Position numbers and translations under genes: made by a program. A stretch of 64,000 bases of DNA from NCBI GenBank assembly GCA_964036045.1, contig OZ038383.1:63555725-63619724 (forward strand), read 5' to 3'. A model generated the notes under the pieces. The model made no database searches, was not told the origin of the DNA, and saw only the letters and a list, made by a program, of their open reading frames with translations. Below, piece by piece: positions 57,313 through 64,000 of this stretch (positions within the stretch are counted from its first letter, which is position 1; every line of letters starts with the position of its first letter). This DNA is from Eutreptiella sp. 'Long Island Sound 2002'. Taxonomy: Eukaryota; Euglenozoa; Euglenophyceae; Eutreptiales; Eutreptiaceae.

Positions 57313-57744
57313 AAGAGCACGGATGCTGACCGCTCAACACAAAGCCGACCTCGACAACCAAATTGCAAAGACACAGAAGAACATGGGCAAGGTGCGGGCG
57401 CGCCTCGGCGAGCTGCGTCCCAAGGTGGGGACCACTTGCCCACTTGCCACGTTTGATAGACAAACCTCCATGCCATAGCACAGCAAACGCGCACACAAGC
57501 ACACAAGCACACAAGCACTAAGCCAAACAGTGCACTGCATTACGCGCGCACCACACACATACCATTAAGGCATGGTCCAAAGGGACACATGCAGAGTGCA
57601 GCGTCCGGAGGGACGCATGCATGCCACGGCACAGAGGACAAACCGCACAGCCAAAAACGCGCGACGCCGAACAAAGTACACATCATATCATACAATGCTC
57701 AACCACTCCTCAAAGAGAAGTGGACAATGTATATATGCTATATA

Positions 57745-57835
57745 TACGGTGATACAGGCTGCGTTTGTTTTGTTCAGCATGGACCACCCTGTGAATGATT
57801 GTACGGGACTGTGCAAAGCTCTTGCAGAACACACG
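57745..57835 (+). repeat. dispersed repeat, copy a
   Basis: ggctgcgtttgttttgttca continues with gcatggaccacc, then tgtacggg-ctgtgca and cttgcagaacaca. The same order is found inverted at 63813-63925, where about 35 bp extra separates the two halves. Confidence 0.65.
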
Positions 57836-58088
57836 GAACCGTAGGCCTTGGTGGCCGAGCAATCACACACGCAGACGAGCACAGAAGCACCAAATTTCAA
57901 AAAAGTTTTGTGGATGCCATGCAAGAAATTCTGGATAGACAGCAACTCCTCAAAGAGAAATGGAAGGTCCAAAGTAGGCCCCAAGTGGACCATTCCTTGT
58001 GACATTCAGACGTCTCCTCAGTGGCCTAGCAAGCACACACGCAAACGAGCACAGAAGCACCAAACTTCAAAAAATTTTCAACTATGTA

Positions 58089-58197
58089 CATTGCTCCGCC
58101 ACTCCTCAAAGAGAAGCTGCCCCGGCTACCAAGGCCACGCGTGGCCAATCGCAAGTCCCCGATCGCTGGACTGACTCACGGAGCGCCGGGTTCCCCC
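58089..58197 (+). repeat. SINE-like repeat, copy 3
   Basis: Nearly the same as copy 2, including ccgccactcctcaaagagaa, but ends in a C run after gcgccgggtt. Short cctcaaagagaa boxes also stand alone near 57706 and 57945. Confidence 0.5.
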
Positions 58198-58640
58198 CCC
58201 CTCCCCCCATACAATGGACAGTGCCCCCCCCCCCCCCCCCACATAAAATGGACAGTGGTGCCGCAGAACAGTGGTTGGGCAGGATAGTCGTTAATCTAAA
58301 TAGATATATTCTGGTGATGGCTTTGGTTTCGGCTTGGGCTTCGGCTTCGGCTTGAATGCATCAACACTGCGACAAAATTTTTTGGGTCGTTCAATTGGTG
58401 CAGCAGAGCTGCTTTCGCCAGTCGATTGCAGCAGTACATCCGTACGCACATGGGATGACGCACTTTTTGGATTACCCGTGTCTTCCTGTGCACGTTCAAG
58501 ACGAGGGGGGGGGAAGCATGGCTCGCATCGGCCAAGCGCTTTGCCGGGGTCACCAGCACGGAGAATTCCGAAAGTATCCGGGAGACCCTGCAGCATGAAC
58601 ATTACGTGCAGTTCCTGAAAAGGGTAAAAAAAAAAATCGT

Positions 58641-59675
58641 GTGGAGCACTGGCCCGAGGTGCGGGCGATTCTGCTGCAGCCTTGTACTGTTCTGGCCATT
58701 GAGTGTTGGCGTGACATGCTAGTGCGCATTGTCCAATGTGGTGTTGCAACTGGTGGCTGTTTCTACGCAATGGACGTGGCCACAAAATCTGTCAAACTAG
58801 GTTTCCCGGGCTCAACGCATCCAAGTGTTGATGTCTATTGCATATGCGGCCTGTGCAGCACCGAGTTGCCCTGGGTGAGCCACTGGATCCCTATTAACTG
58901 GGATGTGGTTGTTTCCGGGCCAGTTCTGGGTTTAGGCAGTCTTCGCACCTTCAGCTCCCGTAAGAACCGACGACACAAGAAAAAGCAGCCGCGGCCTGCC
59001 GTGGTCGAGGCTGCAGGTAGCGATTTTGCCCCTCCTGATACGTGCGAGGGCCTGCCAGCCCGCCGATTGATGCCAGTCCGCCAATGTCGATTAGCCCAGC
59101 CAGTTGTGTTGGACCCTAGCGCTTCGGAGTTGGATGCACAGAGCTCCTCATCCGATAGCAGTGACAGCCAGAGTGAAAGTAGTGGCAGTAGTGGCAGTGA
59201 GAGTTCACAAAGCAGTTGTAGCAGCAGCAGCCACAACGACACCCAAAAAGCGGAGCCAGAATCACCACCTGTGCCCAAGCCCAGCCTAAAGTTTGTTACT
59301 GTTCCTGGCACACTGGGTGCCCCACGTCCACCACCCTGTCCCACACCTAACCCAACGTCTGGCACACTGGTTGCCACACGTGGGCCGCAGGCACCACCCT
59401 GTCCCAAGCCTGCCTCAATGCCTGGCCTCATTTCTGGTGACCCCCCTGCCATGAGTTGCCACCGAATGGTGCTCAGACACCTCAGTGGTGAGGAGGGTTA
59501 AATACACATGCACTTTACCCCGTGTGGACCATACACATGGTGGTATGTGCTCGGTCCCATACAACAGGGATACGATATGAGAGAAGCTCAGAAACAACTG
59601 ATGGAGGGGAGAGGGCAATTTGCCTGTTTGCACAACCATTGGGAACAATGTGCGCACCTCTCGCCCCGTGAGTGA
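58641..59675 (+). CDS. candidate gene, Ser-rich protein with in-frame TAA
   Basis: The frame is open from a TGA at 58596. It contains a Trp/Cys-rich N-terminal part (IECWRDMLVRIV, DVYCICGLCSTELPWVSHW). A basic patch (SSRKNRRHKKKQPRP), a Ser tract (SSSSDSSDSQSES...) and Pro-rich repeats follow (two PPCPTP/PPCPKP-like units). A TAA at 59499-59501 follows SGEEG. Beyond it the frame continues IHMHFTPCGPYTWWYVLGP... to TGA at 59673. A consensus donor gtgagt lies at 59668. The translation start is not defined: GTG at 58641, ATG at about 58716, or an upstream exon. I do not recognise the family. It overlaps the end of the minus candidate below. Confidence 0.4.
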
Positions 59676-60867
59676 CAACCCTGAACGGAAGCGGCTGCGC
59701 GTCTTGGATTGGCACTGTTTTGTGTGTGGATCCATTTTCAGCTCATAGCGGCGAGCAACAGCTACCACAAGCACCAGAACCGTGCACGACTCGATAGTGG
59801 GCGGTGTGCGTCCCACAACCCCTACTATTCGGCTGCCAAAGCCTTTAATGTTATGTAGTACAGGCTGCACTGCCTGTACCTGGGCTAAGTTCGACAACCC
59901 AGCCAGACAGACAGAGTAGCTGTCTAAATGAAGTGGCGCCGTAGTGAAAAGGTTGGCAAGATGGTTCTTTCTATCCCATTGGCATGAGCAACAACCCTGT
60001 CCATTCTGCAGCTCAGACCACATCTGGTCGGCCATGTGGAAGCGCAACTGTAGCCTGAGCTGAACAACGTGGCACGTGCCGGCGACAATAACGGGAAGCC
60101 TGAACGTTGTGGCCTGCAATTTTTTTATCTCCTAGACGCGCCCATTCACGGCCCAGGCCGCCCAGTCAGCACGGGGGAGTTCACGCCATGTTAGGAGGGG
60201 GGTGGCAGAAGGCACTCCCTCAACAGGATCAAAAAGCTGACTTGCCAAATCTAGGATGGCAACCTTAACATTGTAGTTGCTTCTGCGGCGGGGGTCATAG
60301 CCATCAGAAAACAATACAACCTGCAGGGTAGCTTCTACAAGGGGGGGGGGAGTGTTGCGGACAAGCCTCGGGCCTTGGTGTTTGAGTAGAAGGCCGCAGA
60401 CTTGTAGGAGCAGGGATTCGTTGTTTAAACGGCGGTCTACACCGGGAATCTGGATTGCCTCCTCCATGTGCAGGTTACCCGTAGTCCAAGGGAGGTCTGG
60501 GACTAGGGCACACAACCATTGCATCACGCGACTTGACAACCGCAACTCATGCCGTGCTTCCACCACACTGCTACGCGGGGGGGGGCACTTGGGGGGGGGA
60601 GGGGTGGTGCTACATTGGGCACGTGCCGCAAGATGCGGTGGCGTACAGTAAGGCCACTTGGGCCGCCTTGTGTCGCACGCAAGACGTCTTCCATTTGCCA
60701 CTGCGGAACGGCATCTGCATTCGTTAGCTCCAAGAGACGCCACACGTCATCACGATGCACATGCCCTTGACCCCACAAGTGCCGGAGTGCTTCTTCCCAA
60801 GTGCAGCTGCCGCTAACGTACCACACGACGTGGTTCACAAAAAATTCATGGCACTGATGCAATGCAT
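59415..60867 (-). CDS. candidate gene with in-frame TAG and one frameshift
   Basis: Begins after a good acceptor (ttccctcctgcag, ending at 60868). The first part is Trp/His-rich and helical (CTWEEALRHLWGQGHVHRDDVWRLLELTNADAVPQWQMEDVL). The frame changes within poly-G/C runs at about 60575-60605, a likely sequencing or assembly problem. It continues VVEARHELRLSSRVMQWLCAL...VKVAILDLASQLFDPVEG. It then crosses one TAG (60132-60134; context NGRV-Q-EIKKLQATTF) into LPVIVAGTCHVVQLRLQLRF... The sequence looks coding on both sides of the TAG. A possible donor (gtaaag) at 59518 would end the exon; otherwise the frame ends in TGA at 59415. The part below about 59675 overlaps the plus-strand candidate. 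Family unknown. Confidence 0.4.
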
Positions 60868-60885
60868 CTGCAGGAGGGAATTTTC

Positions 60886-61072
60886 GGCGGATGGTCTGTA
60901 CAGGCGCTTACACATGTCTCCTACTTGTCCTTTTCGGCGGACGGTCTGCAGAGGCGTTTACACAATTTTCCTACTTGTCCTTCTCAGCGGATGGTCTACA
61001 CAGGCCATTACGCTTTTCTCTGACTTGTCCTTTTCATGCTTTCAGGCTGGACACATGTGTCTTGTCCTTTTC
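60886..61072 (+). repeat. CTACTTGTCCTTTTCGGCGG minisatellite, block 1
   Basis: Three ~58-bp units: ttcggcggatggtctg, then cacaggcgtttacacatg, then tcctacttgtccttt. Confidence 0.8.
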
Positions 61073-61131
61073 ATCGAGGGATGGTGGTGTTGAAAAACAC
61101 CGTTGTGGCACCGTGGCGCCTTGGGGCTCAC

Positions 61132-61521
61132 TCACCGCAAGAAGGGGCGACTGACCCCCCGGTCGGCCCGTCTGTAGGGCGACAGGCAGGGCGGGGCTGG
61201 GGCTGCCAGGGCGAACCCCACCTCGTCCCTCTGCATGCTGCCCAACATCCGCCCGCCAAACAAAGTGGCGAGGGTCTCCTCCTTCTCTTCCTTAAAGGGG
61301 ATGATCCTCTGCACCCTCTTGTCCTGCTTTTCTTCCTTCCCCTCTCCCTTCTTTGCCTTCCCTTCGAAGGGGATGGTCCTCTGCACCTTCTTCTCCTGCT
61401 TTTCCTCCCTCTCCACTCTCTTCTTCGCCTTCCCCTCGAAGGGGATAATCTTCGGCACCTTCTTCTCCTTCTTCTCTTCCTTCTTTTGCTCTTCCTTTCT
61501 TTTCCTTTCTTTCGCAGGCAT
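61132..61521 (-). CDS. small Lys/Glu-rich protein with threefold repeat
   Basis: ATG at 61521, 129 codons, TGA stop, no TAR codons. The first ~85 residues are charged helix with three ~26-residue repeats built on KKVPKIIPFEGKAKK, KKVQRTIPFEGKAKK and KRVQRIIPFKEEKEE. A non-repetitive tail follows (TLATLFGGRMLGSMQRDEVGFALA...), ending RPFLR. The repeats differ at synonymous and conservative positions (ttcgaggggaag against ttcgaagggaag), which suggests a selected reading frame. Minisatellite blocks lie on both sides. Function unknown. Confidence 0.5.
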   Translation of the reverse strand: MPAKERKRKEEQKKEEKKEKKVPKIIPFEGKAKKRVEREEKQEKKVQRTIPFEGKAKKGEGKEEKQDKRVQRIIPFKEEKEETLATLFGGRMLGSMQRDEVGFALAAPAPPCLSPYRRADRGVSRPFLR

Positions 61522-61525
61522 TGTA

Positions 61526-61765
61526 TAGCGGATGGTCTGCACAGGCGTTACACATGACTCCTCGGTGGATGGTTTGCTCAGGCGATTACACAATTGTCCT
61601 ACTTCTCCTTTTCGGCGGATGGTCTGCACAGGCGTTTACACATGACTCCTACTTGTCCTTTTCGGCGGATGGTCTGCTTTTCGGCCTGACACAATCACAC
61701 GATCTGACACACGACTCCTTTTCGGCGGATGGTCTGCTCAGGCGATTGCATGCACAATCCTTTCG
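61526..61765 (+). repeat. CTACTTGTCCTTTTCGGCGG minisatellite, block 2
   Basis: Four imperfect units, some truncated to ttttcggcggatggtctgct. It begins just upstream of the ATG of the Lys/Glu-rich gene. Confidence 0.75.
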
Positions 61766-61840
61766 GCGGCCCTTTGTTTTCCTAGCAAGCGCCTAGCAAG
61801 GGCCAGTTCGTACGCACCGCCTACGTGTTATGTGGTATGG

Positions 61841-61915
61841 CAGCTGGTTGGTCTAGAGGTATGTGCATGTTCCCTACGTTTCGAAACCGCGGATTCAAAC
61901 CCTTGCATACACACT
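61841..61915 (+). other. tRNA-like sequence, left of inverted pair 2
   Basis: ggttggtctagaggtatgtg resembles a D arm with A box, and cggattcaaaccc a T arm. Stem pairing is poor. The D-arm part matches the minus copy at 42195-42272 (gtctag..g.atgtgc). Confidence 0.4.
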
Positions 61916-62204
61916 GTGTTTGCATCGTACGAAGGAACCGCAAGACCGGGGGCCCACAACGGACGTGGAGGACTTACCCCATGGGGCGCAACCAACAAAT
62001 ACAGGCGCAGAAGATAGGCAATCAAATGCGATCACCAGCTGCCCTTCATTTTTTTTTAGCAATAACACCTACCGAGGGCTGGTCTGTTGTGGCTGTCCCA
62101 GCGCGGGCTGGGCTGGTCTTGTTGGAGCCACCATCCCTGTGCCGGAGGCTGTTCAACGACGAGGTGGCTAGTGCTGGGCTGGAGCTATTGTTGGAGTTGG
62201 CCAG

Positions 62205-62285
62205 GCCAGGGTTCGAACCAACGAGCCCTGCCGCCGGAGTCTACGCCCATAACCACTCATCCACAGACGAACGTTGCTCAGTTTG
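62205..62285 (-). other. tRNA-like sequence, right of inverted pair 2
   Basis: The minus strand reads gtggatgagtggttatgggc (A-box-like), then ttggttcgaaccctgg with a perfect ggttcgaa B box. It faces the copy at 61841-61915 about 290 bp away. Confidence 0.45.
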
Positions 62286-62384
62286 GTTGCCGTAACCTGA
62301 ACCACCCCTCCCTTGCAAAGAGCATCACTGCACCAGAACAGCATAGTGAATGCAAAGTGCATTGAAAGTGCATCTGCTCAGGGA

Positions 62385-62475
62385 TTTGTCCTACTTGTCC
62401 TTTTCGGTTACACAATTGTCCTACTTGTCCTTTTCGGCGGATGGTCTGCTCAGGCGTTTACACTTGTCCTCAAAT
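62385..62475 (+). repeat. CTACTTGTCCTTTTCGGCGG minisatellite, block 3
   Basis: Two units in the same orientation as blocks 1 and 2, followed by unique sequence. Confidence 0.7.
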
Positions 62476-62699
62476 GTCATCGAACAAGATTTGCACTACT
62501 GTGGTATCGTTTTGTGCTTGGTCTAGTGGTCTGCTACATGTGGTTGTGTTCCGTGTTCGTAGTTTCAATTCCTGAAGAATACAAAGCAAGCGTGCAAGGA
62601 TGATGCGCGATGGCGTACCGGAAGCGGATCTGCCAGTGGGCAAGGCACATATGAAAAGGCGCTAAAGACGGGTTTTTCCAGACACATCTCTATCTCTCC

Positions 62700-63140
62700 G
62701 AAGGGGTCACACATGTCTCCTACAAGCCATTACACATCCTTGTCCGGTTACACATCTGTCCTGCCTACTTGCTGTCTCTCCTACATGTCCTTTTCGGCGG
62801 AGGGTCTGCACCGCTCTACTACTTGTCCTCTTCGGCGTCCTTTTCGGCGGATGGTCTGCACAGGCCATTACCTACTTGTCCTTTTCGGCGGATGGTCTGC
62901 AGAGCTCCCCTACTTGTCCTTTTCGGTGAGAGGTCTCCAATACAAATCTCCTACTTGTTCCGGGCTCTCCTACTTGTCCTTCCGTCTCGGCGGCTGGTCT
63001 ACACAGGCTTGACACATGTTCTGCACCTACATATCTCCCCTACGTCCTTTTGTCCTTTTCGGCGGAGGGTTTGCACACATTTTCGGCGGATGGTCTGCAC
63101 AGGCTCTCCTACTTGTCCGTTCGGTGGATGGTCTGCAGAT
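62700..63140 (+). repeat. CTACTTGTCCTTTTCGGCGG minisatellite, block 4
   Basis: At least eight partial units of variable length, many reduced to tcctacttgtccttttcggc or ggatggtctgcacaggc. Confidence 0.75.
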
Positions 63141-63660
63141 CACTCCTACGTGTTCTTCTTTTCACCCCTTTTACCCGTCGTGCACCCAGAACTCATTGTT
63201 AGCACAGGACAACACTGTGTGCATCATTCATCGTGTCCGATCGGGCCCAGCCCATGGTGGAGGTGCACACTCCATAGTATAACAATAATGAAAGTAATTA
63301 TACTGCTGCCCAAAGAGCTGTTGTTCAGGCCACCCGACCCATGGTGGACACTCCATAGTATAATACCAATGAAAATAATAATACTGCCGTTGTTTCCAAA
63401 CAGCTGCCGCTTAGGCGTCGTCGAATTGCCGGGTTGACGTCAACCCAGGCCGGACGCTCTGCCGGGCGCGGAAGCCCAAGTGTGGGTGGTCCACACACAA
63501 AAAAAATTTCGCCCCCAGAGGTCATCCACGAGCTGGGGCGAGAACCTGTACCGAGGGTGTAGTCCCTCAGGGTGCGGGCGGTGCCGGTTCGGATGCCATG
63601 AGGCATACCCCCCCAACGTTTGCTGGACCCATGTCCCCACACCTGCGTGGGATCGCTGGC
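63140..63660. other. no supported gene; local duplication
   Basis: actccatagtataa recurs at 63269 and 63350 with neighbouring caatgaaa.taatta, a short ~80-bp direct duplication. Frames on both strands are unconvincing. Confidence 0.35.
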
Positions 63661-63668
63661 AAACTCCC

Positions 63669-63998
63669 TCAGCCTATATGCCAAAACGGCAGGGAACACC
63701 TAGGGACATAAGAAGACTTGTGGGCGGCCAGAAACTGCAAGGCGTCTGCTGCCTCGCGGTGCCACGTTGAGCCCCGAGGGAATGGCAGTGTGCTGAACCA
63801 GTTGGCTGTGTTCTGCAACAGGTCTGCACAGCCCCGTACAGTCATTGTTAGACTGCACAGGGGTGGAGGGCGTTCAAACCACACACGGTGGTCCATGCTG
63901 AACAAAACAAACGCAGCCTGGATGGCCACATAAAAAGAATTGGCCACCAGTGCTTGCGCCCCCGTCACGCGTTTACAGGGCATGCCCTTCTGCTGCAA
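63669..63998 (-). CDS. candidate ORF running toward right edge (partial)
   Basis: 109 codons ending in TGA, open at the window edge. It includes the dispersed repeat (IQAAFVLFSMDH...TVRGCADLLQNTA), so the frame is partly repeat-derived. Its tail (STWHREAADALQFLAAHK) looks protein-like. Family unknown. Confidence 0.25.
   Translation of the reverse strand: MQQKGMPCKRVTGAQALVANSFYVAIQAAFVLFSMDHRVWFERPPPLCSLTMTVRGCADLLQNTANWFSTLPFPRGSTWHREAADALQFLAAHKSSYVPRCSLPFWHIG
63813..63925 (-). repeat. dispersed repeat, copy b (inverted)
   Basis: Minus-strand copy of 57745-57835. It keeps an insert that copy a lacks between gaccacc and the tgtacgggg box. Confidence 0.65.
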
Positions 63999-64000
63999 TA

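Noticed and set aside
57572-58174. 201-codon plus frame crossing one TAG
   Set aside because: It runs through a SINE-like repeat and a dispersed repeat, so it is not good evidence for a gene or for the code change.
41901-62290. Functional tRNA genes at 41905, 42195, 61841 and 62205
   Set aside because: B-box-like motifs are present, but acceptor and T stems do not pair properly. Treated as tRNA-like repeats.
1-64000. rRNA genes, prokaryotic operons, ribosome binding sites, terminators
   Set aside because: No conserved rRNA segments, clustered co-directional genes or rho-independent terminators were seen.

Overview
This is a eukaryotic, repeat-dominated window with very little conventional coding sequence. 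The evidence is large satellite arrays, LTR retroelements, AG/GT splice-like exon borders, long homopolymer G and C runs, and no bacterial operon structure. Only a Ty3/gypsy-type reverse transcriptase remnant (48330-50023) is recognisable by family. Several reading frames stay open if UAA and UAG are read as glutamine and UGA is the only stop. The clearest case is a TAG exactly where the integrase zinc finger normally has the Q of CxxCQ. Such a code is known in some ulvophyte green algae (Dasycladales, Cladophorales, Trentepohliales), ciliates and oxymonads. With the GC-rich composition and an RT that resembles algal elements, a green alga is my best guess, but this is inference.

Layout. 1-4722: an array of a ~200-bp satellite, split by a 3.4-kb GC-rich insert carrying a minus-strand candidate protein with a 35-residue (105-bp) repeat. 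4733-15910 and 34785-37438: one very large array of a 48-bp minisatellite. Each monomer holds two adjacent dyads. Parts are organised into 750/1500-bp and 477-bp higher-order repeats. 15911-34784: inside that array sits a single insertion of a short, pol-less LTR retroelement (TRIM-like) that has become a head-to-tail array of 11 LTRs and 10 internal regions. It is bounded by TG...CA ends and one 5-bp target duplication (GCCAC).

37489-48300: an AT-rich palindromic patch, then mostly featureless DNA with a G-quadruplex motif, paired inverted tRNA-like sequences, a candidate gene (42700-43623, minus) and a degenerate TGTGTGGCA minisatellite. 48330-50023: the decayed gypsy gag/pro-pol element. 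50-58.6 kb: one good isolated exon (52083-52298, minus), 146-bp and 101-bp tandem repeats, C-rich tracts and SINE-like copies. 58.6-64 kb: two convergent candidate genes, a Lys/Glu-rich small gene (61132-61521, minus) and a dispersed minisatellite.

The genes do not form a pathway. The biological interest is in repeat architecture and the possible non-standard genetic code. No homology search was possible, so most protein calls are candidates only. Random GC-rich DNA also gives long open frames when TGA is the only stop.
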